In this document: positions 1-8,674 of the stretch, in pieces | How the letters are laid out: every line of letters starts with the position of its first letter | Position numbering within the stretch: position 1 is the first letter of the stretch | Virus record (IMG/VR): IMGVR_UViG_3300025828_003608 | Coordinates: 1-25,237 of that record | Strand: one strand, 5' to 3' | Origin: a virus | DNA: 25,237 bases | The notes under the pieces: model-generated | Told to the model about the DNA's origin: nothing | Database searches by the model: none | The model's input: only the letters and a program-made list of their open reading frames with translations | Program-made: the position numbers and the translations under genes

Positions 1-1
1 C

Positions 2-2731
2 CAAGGTAATCAAGGATTGCAGGGTAACCAAGGTAACCAGGGTAACCAGGGTAATCAGGGTAACCAAGGTAATCAAGGATTGCAGGGTAACCAAGGTAAC
101 TACGGTAACCGTGGTGGAGTTCCTTATAACTTCTCTACAACCACTACTAACGCAGATCCTGGAAATGGAAATGTAAGATATAACAATGCAACAATGAGCT
201 CAGTGAGCTTCATTTATATTGATAACTTAGATGTTCTTGGCAACAATCAAACTGGGTGGTACAACACTTGGGATGATACTACATTAAACACTGGTCTTAC
301 TAGAGGTAATCTTGTAATAACATCTGCGGATAGTGCAGATAATAATGTAAATGTATTCAATGTCACGGGTGCAGTTCAAGTTGCTTCTGGTTTCTATAGA
401 ATCCCAGTATCATATGTGTCTGGATCTAGACCTGCAAATACTGAGAAGTTAGTATTTAACTTCAATAGAGCAGGTACTCAGGGACTCCAAGGTAACCAAG
501 GCAACCAAGGTAATCAGGGTAACCAAGGTAATCAGGGTAATCAAGGTAATCAGGGACTCCAAGGTAACCAAGGCAACCAGGGTAACCAAGGCAACCAGGG
601 TAACCAAGGCAACCAAGGAAACCAAGGTCTCCAGGGTAACCAGGGTAACCAAGGCAATCAAGGTAATCAGGGACTTCAGGGCAACCAGGGTAATCAAGGT
701 AATCAAGGTAACCAGGGTAATCAGGGTAACCAAGGTAATATCGGTAACCGTGGTGGAGTTCCTTATCGTTGGGGAGGAACAGGAGTTCCTTCATCTGGAC
801 AAGTAAGATATAACAACGGAACCTTTGCTAGCATCACTGCAATTCAAGTTCATGATATTGATCAATTAAGTAATGATCAATCAAACTGGATTGCAAGTTG
901 GGATGATACAACATTAACTGGAGGATTGAACAGAGGTTATATTTACATAATCTCAGCCCTATCTTCACAAACCACAGTAAACATTTTTGAAGTTGATGGA
1001 AATATTTCAAATAATGGTTCTTATTATACCATTCCAGTTAATCCGCTCAGTGGGACAAATCCTTCCGTAAACCAAGAAATTACTTTAGCATTCACAAGAT
1101 CTGGTGTTCAGGGTCTCCAAGGTAACCAAGGTAATCAAGGTAACCAAGGTAATCAAGGTAACCAGGGTAATCAGGGTAACCAAGGTAATCAAGGTAATCA
1201 GGGACTCCAAGGTAACCAAGGACGCCAAGGTAACCAAGGTAATCAAGGTAATCAGGGTAACCAAGGTAATCAAGGTAATCAAGGACGCCAAGGAAACCAG
1301 GGTCTTCAGGGTAACCAAGGACGCCAAGGTAACCAAGGTAATCAGGGTAATCAGGGTAACCAAGGTAACCAGGGCAACATTGGTAACCGTGGTGGAGTTC
1401 CTTATGCATATGGAGGAACTGGAGCACCATCTTCTGGTCAAATTAGATTCAATAATGCAACAGCATCTTCTGTAACTTCTATTACAGTTAATGATATTGA
1501 TGCTTTAAGCAATAATCAATCGGGATGGATCGCAAGTTGGGATGATACAACACTAACTGGAGGATTGAATAGAGGTTATATTTACATAATCTCAGCTCTA
1601 TCTTCAGATAATACTGTTGTTATTTTTGAAGTTGATGGAAATATAACTGATAATGGTACTTATTATACCATCCCAGTCAATTATCTTGCAGGTACTTCAC
1701 CATCAGTAAGTGAAGAAGTAACGCTAGCATTTACAAGATCTGGTGTTCAGGGTGTACAAGGAAGACAAGGTACACAAGGTAATCAAGGTCGTCAAGGTAA
1801 TCAGGGTCTCCAAGGAAACCAAGGTCGTCAGGGTCGTCAAGGTAACCAAGGTAATCAAGGTAACCAAGGACGCCAAGGTAACCAAGGTCTTCAGGGTAAT
1901 CAAGGTCGCCAAGGACGCCAAGGTAACCAGGGTCTCCAAGGAAACCAAGGACGCCAAGGTACGCAAGGTTTAAGTAACCAAGGTACACAAGGTAACCAAG
2001 GACGCCAAGGTAACCAGGGTAACCAAGGACGCCAAGGTACGCAAGGTTTAAGTAACCAAGGTACACAAGGTAACCAAGGACGCCAAGGTAACCAAGGACG
2101 CCAAGGTAACCAGGGTCTCCAAGGAAACCAAGGACGCCAAGGACGCCAGGGAACTCAAGGTCTTCAGGGACGCCAAGGTACACAAGGACGCCAAGGTACG
2201 CAAGGTTTAAGTAACCAAGGTACACAAGGTAATCAAGGTACACAGGCAACCCAAGGTACTCAAGGTCTCCAAGGAAACCAAGGACGCCAAGGACGCCAGG
2301 GAACTCAAGGTCTTCAAGGACGCCAAGGTACACAAGGACTCCAAGGTAATCAAGGAACCCAAGCAACTCAAGGCACTCAGGGTTCTGCAAATACAACAAC
2401 AATTTCAAATAATGTAGACAATAGAGTCATAACTGCTACTGGTTCTGCTGGAACAGTTAATGCAGAAGCAAATCTTACCTTTACTGGAAGTGTTCTAACA
2501 ATTGCTGGAAATATTGTTCCAAATACAAATAATACAAGAGATCTTGGTTCAACCACTCTTCGCTGGGCAAACATTTATACAAATGATATTAATCTTAGTA
2601 ATGAGGGTTCTACAAATGATGTTGATGGAACATGGGGTGAATATACAATTCAAGAAGGAGAGAATGATTTGTTCCTAATTAATAGAAGAAATGGTAAAAA
2701 GTTTAAGTTCATGTTATCGGAGGTAGACTGA
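2..2731 (+). CDS. Collagen-like tail fibre protein (5' partial)
   Basis: The frame is open at the left edge: codons from base 2 read Q-G-N-Q-G without a start, so the N-terminus lies outside the window. About 909 codons are visible. The layout is Gly-X-Y (mainly G-N-Q) up to about base 100, globular insert 1 (about 100-475), collagen block 2 (about 475-738), insert 2 (about 739-1107), block 3 (about 1108-1377), insert 3 (about 1378-1746), a long block 4 (about 1747-2385) richer in G-R-Q and G-T-Q, and a C-terminal domain. The inserts share GNRGGVPY at the entry and SWDDTTL/TWDDTTL inside; 2 and 3 are nearly the same. The C-terminal end (ENDLFLINRRNGKKFKF) is of a type common at the ends of cyanophage fibres. 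The role is inferred: a long trimeric tail or whisker fibre. It overlaps the collar gene by one base (TGATG). Confidence 0.88.
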   Translation, partial: QGNQGLQGNQGNQGNQGNQGNQGNQGLQGNQGNYGNRGGVPYNFSTTTTNADPGNGNVRYNNATMSSVSFIYIDNLDVLGNNQTGWYNTWDDTTLNTGLTRGNLVITSADSADNNVNVFNVTGAVQVASGFYRIPVSYVSGSRPANTEKLVFNFNRAGTQGLQGNQGNQGNQGNQGNQGNQGNQGLQGNQGNQGNQGNQGNQGNQGNQGLQGNQGNQGNQGNQGLQGNQGNQGNQGNQGNQGNQGNIGNRGGVPYRWGGTGVPSSGQVRYNNGTFASITAIQVHDIDQLSNDQSNWIASWDDTTLTGGLNRGYIYIISALSSQTTVNIFEVDGNISNNGSYYTIPVNPLSGTNPSVNQEITLAFTRSGVQGLQGNQGNQGNQGNQGNQGNQGNQGNQGNQGLQGNQGRQGNQGNQGNQGNQGNQGNQGRQGNQGLQGNQGRQGNQGNQGNQGNQGNQGNIGNRGGVPYAYGGTGAPSSGQIRFNNATASSVTSITVNDIDALSNNQSGWIASWDDTTLTGGLNRGYIYIISALSSDNTVVIFEVDGNITDNGTYYTIPVNYLAGTSPSVSEEVTLAFTRSGVQGVQGRQGTQGNQGRQGNQGLQGNQGRQGRQGNQGNQGNQGRQGNQGLQGNQGRQGRQGNQGLQGNQGRQGTQGLSNQGTQGNQGRQGNQGNQGRQGTQGLSNQGTQGNQGRQGNQGRQGNQGLQGNQGRQGRQGTQGLQGRQGTQGRQGTQGLSNQGTQGNQGTQATQGTQGLQGNQGRQGRQGTQGLQGRQGTQGLQGNQGTQATQGTQGSANTTTISNNVDNRVITATGSAGTVNAEANLTFTGSVLTIAGNIVPNTNNTRDLGSTTLRWANIYTNDINLSNEGSTNDVDGTWGEYTIQEGENDLFLINRRNGKKFKFMLSEVD
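100..2385 (+). repeat. 9-bp coding repeats (Gly-X-Y) in four blocks
   Basis: Units such as ggtaaccaa and ggtaatcag repeat in four blocks interrupted by three related globular modules. Synonymous codons alternate (aac/aat, caa/cag). This limits perfect DNA identity but still makes the tract prone to slippage and recombination. The repeats also create long spurious open frames on both strands, which are not genes. Confidence 0.9.
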
Positions 2732-3357
2732 TGCCTATTTTAGCGGCGGACATAACAGGTGAAAATTTAAATCTAACAGGAGTAATGACATGCACCAGCA
2801 TGGATACTGGTGCAGGACCAGGAGGATCAGTTCCTAGTGGAGGTATTATTTTATGGTCTGGTTCAACAGCATCGATACCTACTGGATGGGTTTTATGTGA
2901 TGGTCTTAATAGTACACCAGATCTTAGGGACAGGTTTGTTGTTGGTGCAGGTAATGGATATGCTGTAGCTGCTACTGGTGGTTCTGATACTGTAACACTA
3001 ACAACAGCACAACTACCTGTACATAATCATCCAGGATCTGGTTCTAGTGGATCTGCTGGATCTCACTCTCACCCAGCAAGTGGGTCTACAGGACCTGCAG
3101 GTACTCACTCTCACGCATACACAGGAACTGCCTCACAAAATGCTCCAAAAGATGGTGCTGGTAATGCAGTTAACCAAGGCACTCAAGCTAGAACTACTTC
3201 ACCTGCAGGTGCTCATACTCATCCAGTAAGTGTATCAGTTAATTCTGCAGGTTCTCATAGTCATCCAGTGTCTGTTAGTGTTGGAAATGCTGGTAGTGGC
3301 AATGCTCATGAGAATAGACCTCCTTATTATGCACTAGCATACATCATGAAAACCTAA
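2731..3357 (+). CDS. Tail collar domain protein (T4 gp12-like short fibre tip)
   Basis: 208 residues. The N-terminus is short and divergent. From about residue 36 it reads as a phage tail-collar domain: GGIILWSGS, then PTGWVLCDG (51-58), then TPDLRDRFVVGAG (62-74), ending with ENRPPYYALAYIMK, the usual close of this family. Between these lies a Gly/Ser/His-rich part with five H-x-H pairs (98/100, 112/114, 126/128, 162/164, 176/178). In T4 gp12, paired histidines from three chains bind zinc at the tip, so metal-bound trimer formation is a reasonable inference. The ATG at 2731 shares its A with the stop of the upstream fibre gene. That points to coupled translation and a joint role in host contact. 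Confidence 0.88.
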   Translation: MPILAADITGENLNLTGVMTCTSMDTGAGPGGSVPSGGIILWSGSTASIPTGWVLCDGLNSTPDLRDRFVVGAGNGYAVAATGGSDTVTLTTAQLPVHNHPGSGSSGSAGSHSHPASGSTGPAGTHSHAYTGTASQNAPKDGAGNAVNQGTQARTTSPAGAHTHPVSVSVNSAGSHSHPVSVSVGNAGSGNAHENRPPYYALAYIMKT

Positions 3358-3366
3358 AAGTCAATC

Positions 3367-3395
3367 TTGACATGGTGGTCAAATATAGATACAAT
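3367..3395 (+). promoter_or_regulatory. Sigma70-like promoter before the glycan block
   Basis: TTGACA (3367-3372) is followed after 17 bases by TACAAT (3390-3395), close to the bacterial consensus. The -35 lies in a small inverted repeat, ttgac (3367-3371) with gtcaa (3378-3382 region). It lies in the gap between the collar gene and the first glycan gene, as expected for an early promoter read by host polymerase. Confidence 0.7.
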
Positions 3396-3418
3396 ACCTT
3401 TGCTAAGGTTAATAAAAA

Positions 3419-3440
3419 ATAAGAGCTTTTAAACTCTTAT
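3419..3440 (+). other. Leader hairpin before the glycan block
   Basis: ataagag (3419-3425) can pair with ctcttat (3434-3440) around an 8-base loop. It would sit in the 5' leader of the transcript from the promoter just upstream. No U-run follows, so it is not a typical terminator. Its role is unknown. Confidence 0.4.
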
Positions 3441-3467
3441 AGATACTTTATGAATCATTGAATTAAT

Positions 3468-4478
3468 ATGAATAGACCATTACATGTTGCTAATCAAAGT
3501 ATGAATTTTGTGAAAGATTGTATTGAGAATGGTGGAGGAAGTATTCATCCATTAGTAACAGACTCTTCAATACTTAAAGGACCTTCTCTAACAAATCCTT
3601 CAATTTATTTGGATGGAGATAGGCTTTTAGTAAATTTAAGGAATATTAACTATACCTTGTATCATTCTGAGATTAAGAAGTATGAGCATCCCTGGGGTCC
3701 TCTAGTTTATATTCATCCAGAGAATGATTGGAAGCTTCGCACAAAGAATATTTTGTGTGAGTATGATTCTAATATGAATCCAGTATGGCAAAGACATATT
3801 GATACATCAGATTTTCCCGACAAAGAACTTTGGGATTTTGTAGGTCTTGAAGACTCTAGAATTTTCCGTTGGGATGGAAGACTCTTCATGTGTGGTGTTA
3901 GAAGAGATCTAGATACTATTGGTACTGGTAGAATGGAACTATCAGAGATTGAGATTGGTCCTGATTATGTAAAAGAGATTGCTCAATATCGTATTCCAAC
4001 TCCAGGTAATAGGGAATCTTATTGTGAAAAGAACTGGATGCCTATTGTTGATATGCCATGGCATTTTGTTAAGTGGACTAATGGCACAGAAGTTGTGAGA
4101 TATGATATTGAATCTAATACTACAGAGAGTGTAGTTATAAAGGATTGGAGAGATATTGGTTGTATTGATCTAAGAGGAGGATCTCAGGTTCTTCCTTTCG
4201 GTGATGGTGGTCATATTACGTTATGTCACGAGACATACTTAACCAAAAGTGAACAAGATCGTAAAGATGGTATCTATAGACATAGATTTATTGTTTGGGA
4301 TAAGAATTGGGATATTGTAAAAGTCTCTAGACAATTTTCATTCATGGAAGCAGAGATTGAATTTGCTGTTGGCATGTGTGAGTATGGAGATGATTATCTG
4401 ATCACATTTGGATTCCAAGATAATGCTGCTTATCTTTTAAAGATTAATAAAAATTATGTTCAAAACTTTATATTTTAA
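3468..4478 (+). CDS. GH130/GT108-like beta-propeller, probable glycan-active enzyme
   Basis: 336 residues. The sequence has signs of a five-bladed propeller of the kind shared by GH130 mannoside phosphorylases and the related GT108 mannosyltransferases: NPSI (43-46), GLEDSRIF (126-133), EKNWMPI (187-193), repeated hydrophobic beta-strand patterns and a late AEIEFAVGM. GLEDSRI resembles the G-x-E-D-x-R signature of that clan. The assignment rests on motif recognition only, and the reaction (phosphorolysis, hydrolysis or transfer) and sugar cannot be told. There is no signal peptide, so it should act in the host cytoplasm. It heads the glycan block behind its own promoter. No clear Shine-Dalgarno is seen before the ATG. 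Next gene after 5 bases. Confidence 0.6.
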   Translation: MNRPLHVANQSMNFVKDCIENGGGSIHPLVTDSSILKGPSLTNPSIYLDGDRLLVNLRNINYTLYHSEIKKYEHPWGPLVYIHPENDWKLRTKNILCEYDSNMNPVWQRHIDTSDFPDKELWDFVGLEDSRIFRWDGRLFMCGVRRDLDTIGTGRMELSEIEIGPDYVKEIAQYRIPTPGNRESYCEKNWMPIVDMPWHFVKWTNGTEVVRYDIESNTTESVVIKDWRDIGCIDLRGGSQVLPFGDGGHITLCHETYLTKSEQDRKDGIYRHRFIVWDKNWDIVKVSRQFSFMEAEIEFAVGMCEYGDDYLITFGFQDNAAYLLKINKNYVQNFIF

Positions 4479-4483
4479 ATAAT

Positions 4484-5221
4484 ATGAATGTTGCAATATG
4501 TTTATCTGGACTAATTAGGTATCCAGAAAATGCTCTTAGAACTATAGAAAAAATAATTCCTAATGAGAATATAAAAATCTTTATACATACTTGGAAAGTT
4601 CAAAACAAAGAATTCTTTACAAGTAAAGTATTTCAACCAGAGTATAAAGAATTAGATAGGATTGCTGAAGATAGTATTGGATTCTTAGATTCTTTTAATT
4701 ATGAGTCTGCTTTAGTTGAGAATTTTATTTCATTGGAACCAAAATTTAAAAAAATTTATACTGACATCTTGACAAAATGTAGTCCTATTGATAACTATAC
4801 AATTAGTCCTATTAGTATGTATTATTCTATCTTCAAGTCTAATGAATTAAAAATGAAATATGAAGATGAAAACTCTATGGTTTTTGATAAAGTTGTCAGA
4901 ATGAGAATGGACAGCGATTATATTTACGATGAATATTTTGATTTATCTAAGTATGATAGTGACTTATGTATTCCTGCTGGAGAAGATTGGGATAATGGTA
5001 TAAATGATCAGTTTGCTTTTGGTAAATCTCATATTATGGATCAGTATTCTAATGTTTATAATAATCTATACAATATAGAATTTGAAAAATATCAACCAGA
5101 AACTATGTTGAGACAAAATCTGGAATACTATAATATAGTTCCAGACAGACCAGAGATATATATTAGAATTAATAATGGGAATTATGGAAAGCATGTACTT
5201 TATCCAGACTGGATTTTTTGA
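4484..5221 (+). CDS. Putative glycosyltransferase with DxD motif
   Basis: 245 residues. The opening MNVAICLSGLIRYPENA is typical of a family of putative glycosyltransferases in phages and marine bacteria that begins with A-x-C-x-S-G-x-x-R. RMRMDSDYIY has a D-S-D at 143-145 that would bind metal and nucleotide sugar. A later NDQFAFG segment also fits this group. No membrane segment or signal peptide. It follows the propeller gene by 5 bases, and the next gene starts 2 bases after its TGA, so it is one member of a single transcription unit. The donor and acceptor sugars are not deducible. Confidence 0.65.
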   Translation: MNVAICLSGLIRYPENALRTIEKIIPNENIKIFIHTWKVQNKEFFTSKVFQPEYKELDRIAEDSIGFLDSFNYESALVENFISLEPKFKKIYTDILTKCSPIDNYTISPISMYYSIFKSNELKMKYEDENSMVFDKVVRMRMDSDYIYDEYFDLSKYDSDLCIPAGEDWDNGINDQFAFGKSHIMDQYSNVYNNLYNIEFEKYQPETMLRQNLEYYNIVPDRPEIYIRINNGNYGKHVLYPDWIF

Positions 5222-5223
5222 TA

Positions 5224-5841
5224 ATGTTAATAGATTTTAATACAATTTTTAATAGTTATAAAATGGAAATCACAGGAGTTATTCACGTAGGTGCTCATCA
5301 TGGTGAAGAGATACCAGTTTATATTAACAATGGAATCAAGAATATTGTTCTATTTGAACCAGTTCTAGATAATTTTTATAAGGTTGCGTCTCACGCTTCT
5401 AACTACAATGCAAATATAACAGGGCATCAAGTCGCATTGGGAAGTACAAATAAAATTGTTGATATGTATTTAAGTAGTAATCAATGTGAGAGTAGTTCTA
5501 TATTAAAACCAAAAAAACATTTACAATTATATCCAGACGTTACTTTTGATAAAACAGAAAAGGTAGAAGTTAATAGATTGGATGATTACAATCTCACAGA
5601 ATATAATATGTTAAATATTGATGTTCAGGGATATGAACTTGAAGTATTGAAGGGGGCAGAGAATACCCTTCAATATATTGATTACATTTATTGTGAAGTT
5701 AATAGTGATGAGATCTATGAGAACAATGCATATATAGAAGATATTGATGATTTTTTATCTAAGTTTTCTTTTGAGAGAATTGAAACTGATTGGTGGGAAG
5801 ATCATGGTTGGGGTGATGCATTTTACGTAAAACAGGAGTAA
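5224..5841 (+). CDS. FkbM family methyltransferase
   Basis: 205 residues from ATG 5224; an in-frame TTG six bases upstream overlaps the previous stop and is less likely. GVIHVGAHHGEE (18-29) is the SAM-binding glycine motif. NIVLFEPV holds the acidic end of strand 2. LNIDVQGYELEVLKGAE is the typical FkbM core, followed by YIYCEVN. FkbM enzymes usually O-methylate sugars in polysaccharides or glycosylated products. The gene is embedded among glycosyltransferases, so a terminal methyl cap on a glycan is the likely product. It shares only core motifs with the second FkbM at 6458 and is not a recent copy of it. Confidence 0.85.
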   Translation: MLIDFNTIFNSYKMEITGVIHVGAHHGEEIPVYINNGIKNIVLFEPVLDNFYKVASHASNYNANITGHQVALGSTNKIVDMYLSSNQCESSSILKPKKHLQLYPDVTFDKTEKVEVNRLDDYNLTEYNMLNIDVQGYELEVLKGAENTLQYIDYIYCEVNSDEIYENNAYIEDIDDFLSKFSFERIETDWWEDHGWGDAFYVKQE

Positions 5842-5848
5842 TTGTTAA

Positions 5849-6454
5849 ATGGCTACAAAGTATACTGGTGAGATCGATATACAAAATCTAAGAAGGTTCC
5901 ATGGTTATTGGGACGAATCTCATCAATGGTTAAAAGATTTTATTAATGAAAGAGAAGATGAAATTAAAACAGGTGTAGAAATTGGAGTTGCTTTTGGATC
6001 TAATATGCAACTCTTATTGGAAGAAACAAATCTAGAAACTTTATGGGGAGTTGATTCGTACAAAAAAGAAACTTGGGATCTATCTGGTGTTGTAAATGTA
6101 GATACTGAGTTTGGTGGATTTGATGGATTACATGCACATGTTGTCCAATTAATCAAACCATTTGACCCAAGAGGTAAAATTATTCGTATGACATCACAAA
6201 ATGCTGCGAAAAAATTTAGAAATGAAAGTTTAGATTTTGTTTTTATTGATGGTAATCATTTTGATCTTGAAAATGATTTAAAGTATTGGGAAAAGAAAGT
6301 TCGTGATGGTGGTTATATCATGGGGCATGATTGGAATCATCCTTCTTTTGGTAATATTACTGCTCATTTAAGAGATACTTATGATGAAGATGAGTTGGTT
6401 GGTATTGATGGACCAGTTCATATTTGGTATGTTAAAAAAGGTGCTTTTATGTAA
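5849..6454 (+). CDS. Class I SAM-dependent methyltransferase (Methyltransf_24 type)
   Basis: 201 residues. TGVEIGVAFGSN (41-52) is motif I. LWGVDSYK gives the end of strand 2. DFVFIDGNHFDLENDLKYW followed by VRDGGYIMGHDW is the hallmark of the methyltransferase group often found in glycan and secondary-metabolite clusters. There is no signal peptide. It starts 7 bases after the preceding FkbM stop and ends 3 bases before the next gene. A role in modifying a sugar or amino group of the same glycan is inferred; the substrate is unknown. Confidence 0.8.
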   Translation: MATKYTGEIDIQNLRRFHGYWDESHQWLKDFINEREDEIKTGVEIGVAFGSNMQLLLEETNLETLWGVDSYKKETWDLSGVVNVDTEFGGFDGLHAHVVQLIKPFDPRGKIIRMTSQNAAKKFRNESLDFVFIDGNHFDLENDLKYWEKKVRDGGYIMGHDWNHPSFGNITAHLRDTYDEDELVGIDGPVHIWYVKKGAFM

Positions 6455-6457
6455 ATT

Positions 6458-7147
6458 ATGTACACATTATCATTGACTTGTCAGATACCAAATCTGGATA
6501 AAATTTATACAAAATACTTTGGTGAGAACGTTGATAGAATCTTTGTAGAGGTTGGTGCTTTTGATGGTGAATCTGTATCTAATACTTCTTGTCTTGCTGA
6601 TGCTGGATGGAGAGGATTTTATATTGAACCAGTAAAAGAACACTTTGAGCAATGTGTTAAGAGGCATTCAAATAATTCAAAGATTAAGGTATCTAATTAT
6701 GCTATTGGAACAAAGGTTGGTCGTCTGCCAGTATATTGTTCTGGAATAGTATCTACTATGGATAAAGACCAGGCAACAATGGTTTCCTCTATGTCTATAT
6801 TTGGACATCCTCAGTTTACTGAATCTGAATGTATGCAGGTTAGACTTGATAGTTATATGCAAATGGCAGATATTCCTAAAAACTTTGATTTATTAGTTGT
6901 TGATGTTGAAGGAAGAGAAGAGGATGTTTTTAAATCTTTTAGACTTGATCTGTGGAAACCAAAGATGATGATTGTTGAACTTATAGATGATCATGAATAC
7001 TTCCAAGAAAATAAATCTTTAGTAAATTCCTGTAAAAATTTGAGAAGTTTTATCATTGATAGTGGATACACAGAAATATTTCATGATCATATAAACACTA
7101 TATTTGTGAATAATGAGTATATCTCTGGGAATACCAACATACAATAG
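6458..7147 (+). CDS. Second FkbM family methyltransferase
   Basis: 229 residues. RIFVEVGAFDGESVSNT (about 28-44) is the SAM motif, in the longer V-G-A-x-D-G-x-x-x-S-N-T form found in one FkbM subgroup. GWRGFYIEPV follows, and then FDLLVVDVEGREEDVFKSF, the catalytic core region. It differs from the FkbM at 5224, which has H-V-G-A-H-H-G, so the two probably methylate different positions. Its 3' end overlaps the following GT2 gene by 35 bases, which suggests coupled translation. Confidence 0.82.
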   Translation: MYTLSLTCQIPNLDKIYTKYFGENVDRIFVEVGAFDGESVSNTSCLADAGWRGFYIEPVKEHFEQCVKRHSNNSKIKVSNYAIGTKVGRLPVYCSGIVSTMDKDQATMVSSMSIFGHPQFTESECMQVRLDSYMQMADIPKNFDLLVVDVEGREEDVFKSFRLDLWKPKMMIVELIDDHEYFQENKSLVNSCKNLRSFIIDSGYTEIFHDHINTIFVNNEYISGNTNIQ

Positions 7148-7841
7148 TTCCAAATATCTTTGGGATTGTATAAAAACTTCAATCAATTGTGATTTTATTA
7201 GTGAAATAGTAATACATGATGACGGATCAAATCCAACTGAGTATGGTAATCTTTGTAAGATACTAAACTCTTTGAATACAGATAAGGTAAAGGTTTTTAG
7301 ATCTGAGATAAATCAAAAAGCTTTTATAAACAAGTATCTAACAGTTGCAAATTGTACTTCTGAATGGGTATATCTTTTTGATAGTGACAATTGGTTTGAT
7401 GAATGTATCTTTGATGTAATTAAAAACTTAGACTATTCAAAAAAAGATACTTGTTATATCGAGAGTACTTTAATAATGTCTGATGGTAATATAGTTCAAT
7501 ATAATTATGAGGATAAAATTTTTGATTTAAAAGTAACTCAAAAATATATTGAAACTAGTATGCATAAGTTATCGTGGTTTTTAAATAATGGTAATTTTAT
7601 TGTTAATAGGGAACAATATTTAAAAACACAAAAAAGATACTTCGTTAATACTCCATATCATGCATCTGCAGATGTAATAGTATTCTCATATTTTTGGTTA
7701 ACGTCTGGCAATAAATATGAGATAGTTGATGATTGGTATCATCATCACAGAATAAGACCTGGAAATTATTTTATGGAGAATGGTGGATATTCAAATATAG
7801 AAGTAATACGTAATTTTTTTAGTAGATTGATATCATTATGA
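7113..7841 (+). CDS. Glycosyltransferase family 2
   Basis: 242 residues. SLGIPTYNSSKYL (4-16) and EIVIHDDGSNP (31-41) are the GT-A opening of family 2. EWVYLFDSDNWFDE carries the D-x-D that binds metal and nucleotide sugar. A later HHHRIRPGNY segment is histidine rich. There is no membrane anchor. The start at 7113 lies 35 bases inside the previous FkbM gene, and the stop overlaps the next ATG (7838) by four bases. Inverting family 2 transferases extend many bacterial glycans; the sugar here is unknown. Confidence 0.82.
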   Translation: MSISLGIPTYNSSKYLWDCIKTSINCDFISEIVIHDDGSNPTEYGNLCKILNSLNTDKVKVFRSEINQKAFINKYLTVANCTSEWVYLFDSDNWFDECIFDVIKNLDYSKKDTCYIESTLIMSDGNIVQYNYEDKIFDLKVTQKYIETSMHKLSWFLNNGNFIVNREQYLKTQKRYFVNTPYHASADVIVFSYFWLTSGNKYEIVDDWYHHHRIRPGNYFMENGGYSNIEVIRNFFSRLISL

Positions 7842-8674
7842 TTACATTTCCTCATATTGGATTTATTGGAAGATTGGGAAACCAAATGTTCCAATATGCT
7901 GCGTTGTATTCTATGTCTAAAAAATTTAATTTAGACTTTGCTTTATGTAAAAATAATTTGGAATTGTATAAGTGCTTTAATATATCAGCAAAAGTATTTT
8001 CTCACTATTATTCTGAGTTTGTTTTGCCCAATGGTGTACCATCTGATATCGTTTCTGGTGGTCATAGCATTGTATTGCAAACAGAAGAACAGAATGGTCG
8101 ATTTTTAAACACCGCTTTTGATTCTAACTTTTATAATACTAATCATGATAATAAAAGTATTTTAGGATTTTTTCAAAACTATAAATATTTCATCGATTTT
8201 GAAAAAGATATAAGAAAGCAATTTGTTTTTAAGGAAAGATACAAAAACATTGCTAAATTTTATTTAGAACAAACATTTCAAAATAAAAAAATAATAGCAC
8301 TTCATATAAGAAGAACTGATTATTTAAATTCGCATTTTTTAAATAATCTTACATTAGATTATTATAATGATGCATTATCTCATTTTGATTTATCTATACC
8401 AACATTAGTATTCTCTGACGATCCTGATTGGTGTGAGGATCAGGATTATTTTAGTGAGGATAGATTTCATATTATGAGAAGTGGAAACACTTATTTGGAT
8501 TTGTGCTTGATGTCAATGTGCAATTATCATATAATTGCTAATAGTACTTATAGTTGGTGGGGATCTTGGTTGGCAAAAAGTGAAAAAACTATTTGCCCTA
8601 AGAAGTGGTTCCAACCATACGCCTCTTTTGTAGACTCTAACGGATTAAGATTACCTCATTGGATTTCAATATGA
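7838..8674 (+). CDS. GT11 family transferase, alpha-1,2-fucosyltransferase type
   Basis: 278 residues. GFIGRLGNQMFQYAAL (8-23) is the N-terminal motif of family 11. ALHIRRTDY (154-162) is the H-x-R-R-x-D-Y GDP-fucose binding signature. TLVFSDDPDWC, then LMSMCNYHIIANSTYSWWGSWL and CPKKWF, complete the known order. Length matches bacterial family members of about 280-300 residues. The usual reaction is transfer of fucose from GDP-fucose onto a galactose 2-OH. GDP-fucose would have to come from the host, or from genes outside this window. It overlaps both neighbours by ATGA. Confidence 0.9.
   Translation: MITFPHIGFIGRLGNQMFQYAALYSMSKKFNLDFALCKNNLELYKCFNISAKVFSHYYSEFVLPNGVPSDIVSGGHSIVLQTEEQNGRFLNTAFDSNFYNTNHDNKSILGFFQNYKYFIDFEKDIRKQFVFKERYKNIAKFYLEQTFQNKKIIALHIRRTDYLNSHFLNNLTLDYYNDALSHFDLSIPTLVFSDDPDWCEDQDYFSEDRFHIMRSGNTYLDLCLMSMCNYHIIANSTYSWWGSWLAKSEKTICPKKWFQPYASFVDSNGLRLPHWISI

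Noticed and set aside
449-2408. Long open frames on the minus strand and in another plus frame across the collagen repeats
   Set aside because: They are by-products of the 9-bp repeats: low-complexity Leu/Thr/Val or Tyr/Leu/Gly/Asp chains with no start signals, opposite a clear fibre gene.
8659-8670. TTG start for the glycan fusion gene
   Set aside because: ATG 8671 forms a typical ATGA overlap with the GT11 stop and begins directly with the GT2 strand.
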